DNA of 42,950 bases from Hahella sp. HN01 (GCF_018986435.1 NZ_JAHMIN010000006.1:150190-193139), one strand, 5' to 3'. Positions 24,442 to 33,053 are shown, numbered from the stretch's first letter. The notes: a model not told the origin generated them from the letters alone. A program made the numbers and translations.

Positions 24442-25329
24442 TTACCTTTCGCTGGGCGAATAACCGTAATACTTGCGAAAGGCCGCGCTGAAGTTCTCCG
24501 GGTGTCGATAGCCCAGGGTATAGGCGGTCCAGGCGACTTGCTTGCCGGCCTGTAGCAGGGCTTTAGCGCGCTGCATTTTCAATTCCAGTAATTTCCTTCC
24601 CGGCGAGACGCCAAAGTAGCGGCGGAAACCGGTCTTAAACCGATAGTCGCTCATTCCCACCTGTGCGCTCAAAAAGGCGATGGACAACGGCTGCTCCATT
24701 GCGCTTTGCATGAGGTCCACTGCATGCTCCAGTTTGCGGATATCTTCGGCCTGCATGTCACATACGTCATCGATCGGCGCCGTCTGCCGCAGTGTTTCCG
24801 CCAGCAGCGTGAGCGCCTGAATACGCTGGCTGAGTGGATCAGCCTGAGATGCGCGTAAGGCATGTAGGTTGGCCAACTCCGCTTCGCTCGTCCGGCGATG
24901 CAGCAGGACAGACGTATCTTTATTCCTGCACAACAAGTGGACGATGCGCTGCATTCGCGGCGTTCCCAGATACTGCTCTAAACGATCCGCGGAGAAGGCG
25001 AGCCTGACTTGCTCCAGATTTTTCGTCGCATTGAACTGACGGCGCCCCTGGACATCCTGATAAGAAGCAAAAGTAACGCAGCCTGATTTGAACGGCGCCG
25101 TCACTGAACCGCAGCGACTGTGATAGGCGGACTCACCGGCCAGCCCAAAAGTGATGACATACAGCCGCGCGCCGCCTTCTCGTTGTTGGTGTTCTGAATA
25201 AGGGGCAGGGAAGCGCTGGCGTAGATGAATCAGACTGAATCCATCCTCCATGTCGGTAATGCGCGCGTTCAGGTTGGGACCGACGCGATCGCGCCAATCA
25301 GGGTCTGAACAGGGCTCACCTTCTATCAC
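24442..25329 (-). CDS. AraC family regulator (PchR-like layout)
   Basis: I prefer the GTG at 25329 (AGGAG eight bases upstream) to the ATG at 25356, which sits only four bases from a Fur box and would leave no leader. This gives about 295 residues. The N-terminal part binds effector. The C-terminal 100 residues carry two helix-turn-helix motifs: SIAFLSAQVGMSDYRFKTGFRRYFGVSPGRKLLELKMQRAKALL and VAWTAYTLGYRHPENFSAAFRKYYGYSPSE (in parts). The layout and Fur control recall siderophore regulators such as PchR. No siderophore receptor gene is adjacent. Confidence 0.9.
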   Translation of the reverse strand: MIEGEPCSDPDWRDRVGPNLNARITDMEDGFSLIHLRQRFPAPYSEHQQREGGARLYVITFGLAGESAYHSRCGSVTAPFKSGCVTFASYQDVQGRRQFNATKNLEQVRLAFSADRLEQYLGTPRMQRIVHLLCRNKDTSVLLHRRTSEAELANLHALRASQADPLSQRIQALTLLAETLRQTAPIDDVCDMQAEDIRKLEHAVDLMQSAMEQPLSIAFLSAQVGMSDYRFKTGFRRYFGVSPGRKLLELKMQRAKALLQAGKQVAWTAYTLGYRHPENFSAAFRKYYGYSPSER

Positions 25330-25359
25330 AGTGATTGCTCCTAATGGCACAGGCATTCA

Positions 25360-25378
25360 AATGATAATAATTATCATT
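25360..25378. promoter_or_regulatory. Fur box
   Basis: AATGATAATAATTATCATT is a perfect 19-base palindrome close to the Fur consensus GATAATGATAATCATTATC. It lies between the divergent AraC and methyltransferase genes, 35 bases before the latter's start, so iron-loaded Fur should repress one or both. Confidence 0.88.
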
Positions 25379-25413
25379 AGCTGATAGGGTATGTCTACTA
25401 TCTATCAGGAGAC

Positions 25414-26463
25414 ATGATAACTATGACGTTCAATCCTCCCCATCCCATGCAGGCATACTGGAATATTGCGGCGACGCCGGTACAGGGACAGTCGTTGAAA
25501 CTGGCTATCGAAATGGACGTGTTCCGGTTGCTGCAGCATCCTGCTACCGCGTCTGAACTGGCGCGGAAAACTTCCACTCGCCCGGAGAAACTGGGGTTAT
25601 TGCTGGAAATGTTGTGGAGCATGGGATTACTGCATCGCTGTGGCGAGGCGCCTGTAGGCGACTTCGAGTACAGTCTTACCTCAGTGGCGCGTGAGTACTT
25701 CGCTCCAGACGTTGAAGACAGTCTCGCTTCCGCTTGGCGCTTTCGTTTTGACGTGTTGAAAACCGCCGCTGACGCGATGACGCGGGACCGGATAAGTGCA
25801 GATGAGATGCTGGAAAATGCTTCCCACGCCACCGACGCCGGATGGGCGGCAGCGGCGCAGGCGCAGATCGCCCACGAGCAAGCCAGCATCAGCGCGCCGG
25901 CCCTGGCGGAACTGCTGACGCAAATTCCTGCGCTTCCAAATAAAGGACGTCTCATCGACCTGGGGGGCGGGCCAGGGATAATGACGCAAAAGCTCGCGCG
26001 GGCTTTTCCGGATATGAAGGCCTACCTGTTTGAAGGTCCCATGACGGCGGCGGTCGCCAGAGATTCTATCGGCGCCGCAGGTATGGCGGACAGAATTGAC
26101 GTGCTGGAGGGCGACCTGGAGACAGACGCATTCGGTGACGATTACGCTTTGATTTGGTGTTCCTCCGTTCTGCACTTTATTCATGACCGAGTCGCCTTTC
26201 TCAAGAGAGTGAAAGACGCTCTGGCGCCGGGAGGCGTGTTTATCTGCGCCCACGGCGAGCGTTCCGACGACCCCGGTCGCAACGCAGAGCTGCTGCCTTT
26301 CTATCTGCCCATGTTGCTGCGCGGCTGTTTTGTCCCTCGGCAGGGGGAAGTCGGGGAGTTGTTGGTTGAGGCGGGCTTCTCCGTGGTTCAGTCCGCTGGG
26401 CGCCGCCATTTCGCCCTGGCGCCGGTTCAGGTGATGGTGGCGCGCAAGGAGCCGAGGGCCTGA
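25414..26463 (+). CDS. SAM-dependent O-methyltransferase (family 2 type)
   Basis: About 349 residues. The ATG at 25414 is only two bases after AGGAG, so the in-frame ATG at 25423 may be the true start. The N-terminal dimerisation winged helix (about 12-95) is typical of plant-type and secondary-metabolite O-methyltransferases. The Rossmann domain has motif I RLIDLGGGPGIMTQKLARAFPD (in two parts, about 179-200), motif II VLEGDLE, and the CSSVLHFIHD and LKRVKDALAPGGVFICAHG blocks. It sits behind a Fur box and opposite an AraC regulator, which suggests a role in iron-starvation metabolism. Substrate unknown. Confidence 0.88.
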   Translation: MITMTFNPPHPMQAYWNIAATPVQGQSLKLAIEMDVFRLLQHPATASELARKTSTRPEKLGLLLEMLWSMGLLHRCGEAPVGDFEYSLTSVAREYFAPDVEDSLASAWRFRFDVLKTAADAMTRDRISADEMLENASHATDAGWAAAAQAQIAHEQASISAPALAELLTQIPALPNKGRLIDLGGGPGIMTQKLARAFPDMKAYLFEGPMTAAVARDSIGAAGMADRIDVLEGDLETDAFGDDYALIWCSSVLHFIHDRVAFLKRVKDALAPGGVFICAHGERSDDPGRNAELLPFYLPMLLRGCFVPRQGEVGELLVEAGFSVVQSAGRRHFALAPVQVMVARKEPRA

Positions 26464-26473
26464 CGGATTTTGG

Positions 26474-26501
26474 GGCCGCTGTGAAAGCGGCCTTCTTTTT
26501 T
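26474..26501 (+). terminator. Rho-independent terminator
   Basis: GGCCGCT and AGCGGCC form a seven-base stem with a short loop, followed by TTCTTTTTT, eleven bases after the methyltransferase stop. Confidence 0.9.
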
Positions 26502-27120
26502 CTCTTTTCATTTCTTTCTATTTTCCTTTTTCTCCCTGAACCCCTCACTGAATTTCTCTTCCACTAAAGTGAAATTTAATCATTTTATCGCCGCTGCTTT
26601 CCTTTCATTTCTATTATTTGGATCAATAAATGAACGACTTCTGGTTGGGTTACAAAATGAAACAAGTTATATATTGTTATGAAATGCTTTTCATAGCGAG
26701 TCAGACAACGCTGTGTGATTGATAATTTAAATTTTAATGTTCGTTCTGTGGGTAGGGTGAATGAACATAATCTGTCTATCTAGACAAGTTTTATTGAGCG
26801 TCGATTAATTAATTCTTATGAATATTCAATAAGATAAATATTTCGACTTGTAATAGTTATCTGGATGGTAAATTAGATTCGGCTTAATTAGGTTTTTTGA
26901 ATGTCAATAGGCATTAGACTAAAGGCTAATTTTCTGATTATTTTTTGATTGATTAACTGAGTTCGCGTTTATTTGTTTGGATGAAATGATTACTGAAATA
27001 AACCATATGTATTAATCAATTAAACCGCAGCATAGGCCTAATGATAGATATATAGAAACGTTTTGGTGAATCGTTCTCTAAATGAGTAAAAGGACGATAA
27101 ATAAATATAAGGACCTAATT
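26502..27120. other. AT-rich non-coding region before the toxin gene
   Basis: About 620 bases, strongly AT-rich against a GC-rich background, with no supported gene. This is typical of H-NS-type silenced promoters and of horizontally acquired genes. The aerolysin-family promoter must lie in it. I could not settle on a specific -10/-35 pair. Confidence 0.6.
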
Positions 27121-28404
27121 ATGCATTACCTGTCGAAATCTTTTGTTCCCTCAGCGCTCGCAGCCAGCATCCTATCACTGTTAGCGCCCGTCTCGACCGC
27201 TCAGGCGAATGACGATATACCGAAGTATCAAGATAAAGTATACGCCGCCCAGGATCTCGCCTCCCTGAAGGATACTATCGTTCGCGATCCGGACTTCTAT
27301 GTCCCTCTGGCTTATCTGTCGCACTACCTGGGCTACGGCTGGTGCGGCGGAACCGCCTCTCAGAATGTGGGTGAAGATTTCAGTATTACCCGCAATGGCG
27401 ACGAACAATATACATTACAGGCTAATTATAATAGCAGTGATCCATACACTGACGGATACTGGGCGGATAAACGCTTAAAAATGTCGTTATCCGGACTTAA
27501 GTTTTATACCAACCCCGGCTCACTTAAACTGGGCGATCCCCAGGTCTATGACCGCGAGCCGTTAAAAACCATTACTGCGGTGGTATATAACCGTGGCAAT
27601 ACGGAAGATACCGCCGTCGCCACTTTACAATATGACGAAACCAAAAGTTGGTCGAAACAGGAAGATTATTCTTTCTCCGAATCAATAAGCATCAAAAATA
27701 CATATAAATTTGATCTTAAGATTTTTGGAGGAAGTACGGAAATTACCGCAGGCTTTACCGCCAATCAGGGCTGGAGCGAATCCAACGGCAACAGTGAGAC
27801 AGTCACCCAGTCCGCGCAGTATCGCGCACTGATGCCGGCGAACTCCAAGCGCATCATCACTCTCACGGTCTTCAAACAGAAAGCCGATATTCCCTATGAG
27901 TCGGAAATGGTCCTGGGGTACAACGTCGCGTTGGAGAACTTCCTGCGCTGGGGCGGCAACGCCAGAAACGACCACCCGACAGATCGTCCCTGGGAGAATT
28001 TCACCTTCGGTGGTCGCAATAACCTGAACGGCGCGGAAGATATCCTGGATCAGTACGCGCATCGCGGTATCCAGAACTACGGTCAGTGGGATTGGAACTG
28101 GATGCTGAACCAGTATGGCGCCGACAGCGTGAAGTGGGCGGTGGGCAATATCAGCAAGCGTCGTTTTATCGCGCCGCTGACTGGTAAATTCACCACAGTC
28201 GATGGCAGTCAGTTCAACATCGACGCCAGTGCGCCTATTTCTCTGGATAGTTCTGAAATGCAGATGGCGCAGCAGTCCGCTCGCACCAAACGCAGCCTGG
28301 GCGGCAATCTGGAGATGGAAATCGTGCGCGTGGATGACTACAGCTACGACGACACGGTCACCAATCTTACCTTCACTTTGGATGACGGCTTGAAATCCAT
28401 GTAA
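27121..28404 (+). CDS. Aerolysin-family pore-forming toxin lacking the N-terminal lobe
   Basis: A 427-residue protein. I choose ATG 27121 (AAGGA seven bases upstream). Signal peptide 1-29 (VSTAQA). The mature protein opens almost at once into the aerolysin large lobe: FYVPLAYLSHYLGYGW, QNVGEDFSITRNGDEQY, KTITAVVYNRGNTED, then the pore-loop region (SWSKQEDYSFSESISIKN, FTANQGWSESNGNSETV), FLRWGGNARNDHPTDRPW and YGQWDWNWMLNQ. These line up block by block with Aeromonas aerolysin as I remember it. The small N-terminal domain is missing, as in Clostridium septicum alpha-toxin. A furin-type site RTKR precedes Ser392, leaving a 36-residue C-terminal propeptide, so it should be activated by proteolysis on or near eukaryotic cells. 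Confidence 0.92.
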   Translation: MHYLSKSFVPSALAASILSLLAPVSTAQANDDIPKYQDKVYAAQDLASLKDTIVRDPDFYVPLAYLSHYLGYGWCGGTASQNVGEDFSITRNGDEQYTLQANYNSSDPYTDGYWADKRLKMSLSGLKFYTNPGSLKLGDPQVYDREPLKTITAVVYNRGNTEDTAVATLQYDETKSWSKQEDYSFSESISIKNTYKFDLKIFGGSTEITAGFTANQGWSESNGNSETVTQSAQYRALMPANSKRIITLTVFKQKADIPYESEMVLGYNVALENFLRWGGNARNDHPTDRPWENFTFGGRNNLNGAEDILDQYAHRGIQNYGQWDWNWMLNQYGADSVKWAVGNISKRRFIAPLTGKFTTVDGSQFNIDASAPISLDSSEMQMAQQSARTKRSLGGNLEMEIVRVDDYSYDDTVTNLTFTLDDGLKSM

Positions 28405-28445
28405 TTCAAGCGAGTTCGCACGCTGATTCTGATCAGCTCCCTTTT

Positions 28446-28475
28446 GGCGCGTCACTGCTCGGTGGCGCGTCGTTT
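28446..28475 (+). terminator. Possible terminator after the toxin gene
   Basis: GGCGC, then CAC, pair with GTG, then GCGC, with a two-base bulge, followed by GTCGTTTTCGTTTT. The stem is imperfect, so only a moderate call. Confidence 0.45.
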
Positions 28476-28594
28476 TCGTTTTGCGGCTTAAATTGCTTAC
28501 GCTCTTGAAATGATTCGCCCGATCCAGGTGAAAGCGTGCTATTTTGGAGGAATCAGGGCTTCCTAAGAGTCCATAAACTAAATGGACGCGAATT

Positions 28595-29350
28595 ATGAAG
28601 TACTTTTCGATCTGGCGTAGCGTGGCAAGCAGCCTAATGTTGTTACTCTGCATTGTCGGCGGCGCCAATGCTAAAGAAGGGCATCCCGCCAACTCTCATC
28701 CTCTCCCATATGGCGACAACTGGGAATGCGATCGCGGCTATCGCCAGAAGAATAAATCCTGTATCGCCGTCGAAGTTCCTGCACATGCTTACTTGAGTGC
28801 TTACGGCCGTTCCTGGGACTGCGACAGAGGGTTTCGCAAGGAAAGCGAAAGCTGCGTGGCGATTACTGTTCCAACCAATGGCTATTTGGACAAAAGCGCC
28901 TTTCAGGGATGGCGCTGTGAGATCGGTTTTAGAAAGCAGGACGATCAGTGTGCGGCTGTGCTCGTGCCGACGAATGCGTACCCCACCTATGAGACCCATG
29001 GCAGAGGCTGGAAATGTGAACGCGGCTTCAGGGAAGTTGATAACGCTTGTCTGGCGGTAAAGGTTCCTGCCAATGGCCATCCTGTCTATGAACTGTATGG
29101 AAATGGCTGGGCCTGCCTGCGGGGATTCAAGGAGGACGGTGATAGCTGTGTGGCGGTAAATATGCCCGCAAACGCTTTTCTGACGGAGAAAGGCGACGGT
29201 TGGGAATGCGCTCGCGGCTTTAAGGCGGATAGAGACGCATGTGACCCCATTAAACTTCCCCAGCATGCCCATCTTGATAATTCCGGCAACGGTTGGGAGT
29301 GCAACAGCGGCTATCGTGAGAAAAGCGGTCGTTGCGATCAAAGCTGGTGA
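28595..29350 (+). CDS. Secreted Cys-rich protein with seven tandem repeats
   Basis: A 251-residue protein with a signal peptide (1-26, ending ANA). The rest is seven repeats of about 31-34 residues with the pattern W-x-C-x-x-G-[FY]-[RK]-x(5)-C-x-[AV]-x-[VML]-P-x-[NH]-[AG]-[YHF]. The cores read WECDRGYRQKNKSC, WDCDRGFRKESESC, WRCEIGFRKQDDQC, WKCERGFREVDNAC, WACLRGFKEDGDSC, WECARGFKADRDAC and WECNSGYREKSGRC. Each repeat supplies two Cys that could bond internally. The ribosome-binding site is weak (GGACG). It lies 190 bases after the toxin gene. The role could be adhesive, structural or protective. I cannot name the family. Confidence 0.85.
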   Translation: MKYFSIWRSVASSLMLLLCIVGGANAKEGHPANSHPLPYGDNWECDRGYRQKNKSCIAVEVPAHAYLSAYGRSWDCDRGFRKESESCVAITVPTNGYLDKSAFQGWRCEIGFRKQDDQCAAVLVPTNAYPTYETHGRGWKCERGFREVDNACLAVKVPANGHPVYELYGNGWACLRGFKEDGDSCVAVNMPANAFLTEKGDGWECARGFKADRDACDPIKLPQHAHLDNSGNGWECNSGYREKSGRCDQSW

Positions 29351-29439
29351 TTTGAGTTTTTTATGACCGGAGACATTGAGATTTCTCTATTGGGTATTAG
29401 ATTAATAATCTAAGAGAAATAGTCTGATAGGAGCTCTGA

Positions 29440-29898
29440 ATGCATGCCGAGACATTAAGAAACGTTCTGCACTGGACCAAGGAATTTCATCAACAGCTTT
29501 CAAAATCCCTTTTGCAGTCAGCAGGGCTCCATGAGAACGAAGGGTCCCGTTTGCTGCTGGATTATCTGGCTCGGCACGAAACGCTGCTCTCCAACGTCAT
29601 CGACGGTTTTGAACATACCGGCGAGTTAAAGGCGCTCAATACCTGGTGCTACGAATACCTGGAGATGCATCCTACGCACCCGCTGGCGGACGGAGAGATT
29701 CATTATGAGTCGCTGAACTCCCAGCAGATTATTGAAACCGTCATGGAGAAACATCAGCACATTATCGAGCTGTATCGCTATCTGCACGCCAAAGCGGCGA
29801 CGCCTTCCACGCAGGAGCTTCTGGAGAACCTGATGAAGCTGGAAGAGCACGAGGCGATGTTGATGTCGCAAAACGGCAATCGCTTGGACGAAATGTAA
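29440..29898 (+). CDS. Uncharacterised helical protein with conserved-looking His/Glu
   Basis: A 152-residue all-helical protein with AGGAG six bases before the ATG. The heptad-like helices contain repeated acidic/His pairs (LARHETLL, VMEKHQHIIELY, KLEEHEAMLM), recalling ferritin-like or hemerythrin-like four-helix bundles. I cannot identify a complete metal site. There is no signal peptide. It stands alone with a strong hairpin downstream. Function unknown. Confidence 0.75.
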   Translation: MHAETLRNVLHWTKEFHQQLSKSLLQSAGLHENEGSRLLLDYLARHETLLSNVIDGFEHTGELKALNTWCYEYLEMHPTHPLADGEIHYESLNSQQIIETVMEKHQHIIELYRYLHAKAATPSTQELLENLMKLEEHEAMLMSQNGNRLDEM

Positions 29899-29925
29899 TA
29901 AGCGTAATGAATGTGATGTAAACAA

Positions 29926-29966
29926 AGAGCGGCGCATTTTGGCGCTAGCGCAAGCAGCGCCGCTCT
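29926..29966 (+). terminator. Strong hairpin after the helical-protein gene
   Basis: AGAGCGGCGC and GCGCCGCTCT form a perfect ten-base stem with a 21-base loop that itself contains GGCGCTAGCGC. A T-rich stretch (ACTTTTCTCC) follows a few bases later. Likely a terminator. Confidence 0.65.
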
Positions 29967-30213
29967 CCCTCCGACTTTTCTCCTTCCACTGAAGACTCCC
30001 TTCACCTGAAGACTTCTGAGACACCATTTCCAGGTGTGCGACAGTACGCTAAGAGAGCGGCCTAAGCGTTAGTTTAGCCCTAATGTCCCCGGTGACAGGT
30101 CTGGGGGCGACGCCGTAGACTGAACAAAAAGAAGTCAATGATAAAGGCTGTACATCGATTTCCTTGAGCTTTCGCCGCTTGCCTCAAAACATCGGACAAG
30201 GAGTGAAGGAATT
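29967..30213. other. Intergenic stretch, no gene seen
   Basis: Together with the hairpin before it, this makes a gap of about 315 bases. No reading frame is supported. It should hold the promoter of the four-gene envelope operon that follows. Confidence 0.5.
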
Positions 30214-30558
30214 ATGCGATATACAGGCTTGGTACTGGCGTTGATGGTCTCTACCGTCGCATGGTCGACGGAACCTTCCAAAGTGGAGGCCAATCGCGCT
30301 TATTCATTGTCCGCGCCCGCCAATCTACGTGATTCACCGCCCAGCACTTTTCTCTACATCCTCGGAGACAAAAAAGGCTCCGTAGCGAAAGACGACAGCG
30401 TCGTTGTAAAAGAAGTCAAAAAGATCAATACCCTGACGGGGACTCAGTATTGGATCAACGTTGAGCAGGCCCAGCCCGGAACTGCCAGCGACAGGAGCGG
30501 CTGGGTTTATATCGGAAAGGATGGCGGCGAATCCATTTTGATGGAGGAACGGCAATGA
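30214..30558 (+). CDS. Exported SH3-like protein
   Basis: A 114-residue protein with signal peptide (about 1-18, VAWSTE) and a single bacterial-SH3-like domain: SAPANLRDSPPSTFLYILG, SVAKDDSVVVKEVKK, YWINVEQ, then RSGWVYIG. Such domains bind peptidoglycan or protein partners in the periplasm. AAGGAGTGAAGGA precedes the ATG. It is the first gene of a four-gene cluster and overlaps the next by ATGA. Confidence 0.75.
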   Translation: MRYTGLVLALMVSTVAWSTEPSKVEANRAYSLSAPANLRDSPPSTFLYILGDKKGSVAKDDSVVVKEVKKINTLTGTQYWINVEQAQPGTASDRSGWVYIGKDGGESILMEERQ

Positions 30559-30872
30559 ACGAATTTACCCCTTTTATCACCCAGATTTTCTTTCTGGGCC
30601 TCATTCCTTTCGCCGCCTATTTTCTCGGCGTGTATATCCGCAAAACCGTTTTTCCATCCCCGCAAAGTCCGGTTATGAAACACCAGTTTCTAGTGGCGAT
30701 TCCTTTGAGCGTCATGGTGATCGCCCCGTTGATCGCGACCCTGGGGCAGGCCATCAGCGACGCGGAAAGTATGTCCGCTTATCTGATCACCATCGGCGTG
30801 ATCATCGAGCACGGCCTGTTCATGAACGAAGCCGTCTGTGAACGCTTCAAGGCCAAACTGCAACCTGCATAA
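30555..30872 (+). CDS. Small inner-membrane protein
   Basis: A 105-residue protein with about three membrane segments (residues 9-30, 45-66, 74-93). It starts in an ATGA overlap with the SH3-like gene, so the two are translationally coupled. Not recognised; the context suggests an envelope complex. Confidence 0.75.
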   Translation: MNEFTPFITQIFFLGLIPFAAYFLGVYIRKTVFPSPQSPVMKHQFLVAIPLSVMVIAPLIATLGQAISDAESMSAYLITIGVIIEHGLFMNEAVCERFKAKLQPA

Positions 30873-30919
30873 GACGGCGCGCAAAACCTGCAAAAAGATC
30901 CAAAGAAAAGGAGACAACA

Positions 30920-31480
30920 ATGAATAAGGCATTGGCGACCTTCGTTTTGGCGCTGTTTTTAAGCGCTTGCTCAGGTGTCACCCTGGTCAGTGATTATGAC
31001 GAGGTTATCGATAAGGGCAGTATGGAGTTTTCCGAGCAGTTAAATACCCATGTGAAGAACATGGCGGATCTGGCGGGCACGCCGGAAGGAACCTATGAGA
31101 AGAACAGACCCGCTTATAACGCGCTGGAATCCAAGCTGGATGCAATGATCGCCCGCGCCTCCGCCGCCTCGGAAGGCAAAGCCTGCAAGCTGGAGAAAAA
31201 GCTCTATAAGCGGGTGACCACTATGATGAACGAGAAGATTCCCACAGAAATCGCACAGAGTGGTATGGAAGCAGACGGCAATGCGGACGGCTGTAATGAA
31301 AAGCTGTTGTCGTTAGTGAAAGACCAACTGCAGTCCATTGAGAAGATTCATCGCGAAAGCGATAAGTGCGGCCCCAAAAAGCTATCCTGCCTGAGACCCG
31401 CCACCTCCAAATCAGCGATGGCTATCGCCAATCAGTCGATTAACGCTGTATCCGTCGTCGAAAACGCGAAGAAGAACTAG
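30920..31480 (+). CDS. Lipoprotein of unknown function
   Basis: A 186-residue protein with a lipobox LSAC (Cys17) after a short hydrophobic signal. The mature part is helical and Lys/Glu-rich, with four more Cys (GKACKLEKK, ADGCNEKL, DKCGPKKLSC). The residue after Cys17 is Ser, so outer-membrane sorting is likely. AAAGGAGA precedes the ATG. Third gene of the cluster. Confidence 0.8.
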   Translation: MNKALATFVLALFLSACSGVTLVSDYDEVIDKGSMEFSEQLNTHVKNMADLAGTPEGTYEKNRPAYNALESKLDAMIARASAASEGKACKLEKKLYKRVTTMMNEKIPTEIAQSGMEADGNADGCNEKLLSLVKDQLQSIEKIHRESDKCGPKKLSCLRPATSKSAMAIANQSINAVSVVENAKKN

Positions 31481-31552
31481 CACTTTAAATAACCAGAACT
31501 TTGAAGAACCAAGCCTTGGAAGAGCTAACTCTTGATAGAAAAGGAGACTGCT

Positions 31553-31897
31553 ATGGAGATCAATGCGAACGATATCTACGAAAAAATCATCCAGGCGGCG
31601 GAAGCCTCATTCAAAGAAGGCTGGCTGGCCGTAAAGTCATACGCCCCCGCTGAGTTCAAGAAAATGTCCGTACAACTGGCGGACGTGGCGCAGAACGTGG
31701 CGCTGTATCAGATCGACAAAAACCAGGGCTACTCGCCGAAAACCGGCAAGATACTGGTCAGGATGCAAAAGACCTCCTGCGAATCAGTGCTGGTCGCCAT
31801 TACCCAACTCACCCTGATCACAGTGCAAAAAGCGCTGAACGCCATCCTGAAAGTGCTGAAGGAAGCTTTTGGCGGTGTGTTGGCGGCGGTGGTGTAA
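31553..31897 (+). CDS. Uncharacterised 114-residue protein
   Basis: Start at ATG 31553, where AAAAGGAGA is well spaced; the frame extends upstream without a good start. It is helical throughout: an amphipathic N-terminal half (YEKIIQAAEASFKEGWLAVKS) and a hydrophobic C-terminal helix (ILKVLKEAFGGVLAAVV). There is no signal peptide. Last gene of the four-gene cluster. Not recognised. Confidence 0.75.
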   Translation: MEINANDIYEKIIQAAEASFKEGWLAVKSYAPAEFKKMSVQLADVAQNVALYQIDKNQGYSPKTGKILVRMQKTSCESVLVAITQLTLITVQKALNAILKVLKEAFGGVLAAVV

Positions 31898-31924
31898 CCT
31901 GGCTGTTTTATAATTCACTCTTTT

Positions 31925-31956
31925 TGCGCGTCAATACAGTGGTTCCATGACGCGCA
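31925..31956 (+). terminator. Hairpin after the four-gene cluster
   Basis: TGCGCGTCA and TGACGCGCA form a perfect nine-base stem with a 14-base loop, 28 bases after the stop. No clear T run follows on the plus strand, so it may be a terminator or only an mRNA-end stabiliser. Confidence 0.5.
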
Positions 31957-32197
31957 GCACTTTCCTCCAAAAAACAGATAAAAAGTCACAAAATCGTCGT
32001 CCAGTATTTAACTGCCCGCCAAACCGCCCATCCGTACACTCGTAATACATCCTGAAAGAGACCACCGCCGCAGGTTGGGATTTGCGTTAGCAGGCGCGGC
32101 GTCGGCTCTGTGAGATGGAACTCGGCGGGACGGCATGACGACATTTTTCTGCGCGCTCGCCGAATAATATCGACCTCCATGGATATAGGGGTTCTTT
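31957..32197. other. Intergenic stretch, no gene seen
   Basis: The rest of the 300-base gap before the small secreted protein. No supported reading frame on either strand. Confidence 0.5.
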
Positions 32198-32680
32198 ATG
32201 AAAACAACACTCATTTCTCTCGCCATGGGCGCGGCGATCACCGTTGCTTCGTCCGCCAGTTATGCAGACGTGGAAGGCTCCACCTCCTATCTGAATCATG
32301 TAATCACCGCAAACGGGGCGGCGCACTACTTGCCGATAAACCTGTCGTTTTATGCGAGCACAACCGGCACAAGAGCGATTTTCTTCAATGGCGAATGCGC
32401 GGTGCAGTCCAACGACAACTTCACCTGGTATGACGTCAATATCGAAGTCACCAGCCCCAGTGGCGTAGTGACCATTATCGCGCCCTCCAACAGCGACAAC
32501 GCCTTCTGCACCGGCAAAGGCAATGGCGTGCTCGGCAACTGGTCCAGCAACGAAACCCACGGAACCTACTACGCCTCCGCAGTAGGCTGGTACCGCGTGC
32601 GCGTGCAGGGACAACTGATCGGATACGGCGCAGGAGAGAGCGTCGATATGGACGACATGTCTTTGATCGTGATGGATTGA
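32198..32680 (+). CDS. Secreted protein of unknown function, 160 residues
   Basis: Signal peptide 1-23 (SASYAD), then a compact beta-rich domain with two Cys (FNGECAVQ and NAFCTGK) that may pair. It contains repeated aromatic strands (FTWYDVNIEVTSP, GTYYASAVGWYRVRVQG). AGGGG lies six bases before the ATG. The layout resembles a small immunoglobulin-like fold, but I know no family. Confidence 0.75.
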   Translation: MKTTLISLAMGAAITVASSASYADVEGSTSYLNHVITANGAAHYLPINLSFYASTTGTRAIFFNGECAVQSNDNFTWYDVNIEVTSPSGVVTIIAPSNSDNAFCTGKGNGVLGNWSSNETHGTYYASAVGWYRVRVQGQLIGYGAGESVDMDDMSLIVMD

Positions 32681-33053
32681 TCAAGGCGGTTGTACAGAAG
32701 CGCTGAGCAACGCCGACCTGCCTAAATAAGTTCGCCGCCCACGCTGGTTGTAGTGTGTGGGCGGCTGCTTCCTGTCTTCAGACTTCTTCCTGCGCATATC
32801 ACTCGGTCGTTCTCCTCGTTAGGTCGCTCTATGCAAAAGAGAGATCTGGGGCCAGTGATACGAGCTAAGTACGACTTATTCATGCCTCCCAAGCCTACTT
32901 GTAATCCCAATGTCCTAGAGGGTGCGGACGATTCAGAGTGATCCCCTATAAAAGTAAAATATTCTTGCATTGTAATAGATTGTATCTTGTCGCGATTGTC
33001 CTGCTATATCGCTGCTATGACTGGATATTTTGCATAACTAGGGATGTTTCTTC
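32681..33053. other. Intergenic stretch, no gene seen
   Basis: 373 bases in front of the toxin-like locus. Short frames here lack ribosome-binding sites and protein-like composition. The promoter of the downstream locus is expected in the more AT-rich part after about 32940. Confidence 0.5.

Noticed and set aside
32722-32970. Short frames on both strands before the toxin-like locus
   Set aside because: No ribosome-binding site, no domain and low protein-like character.
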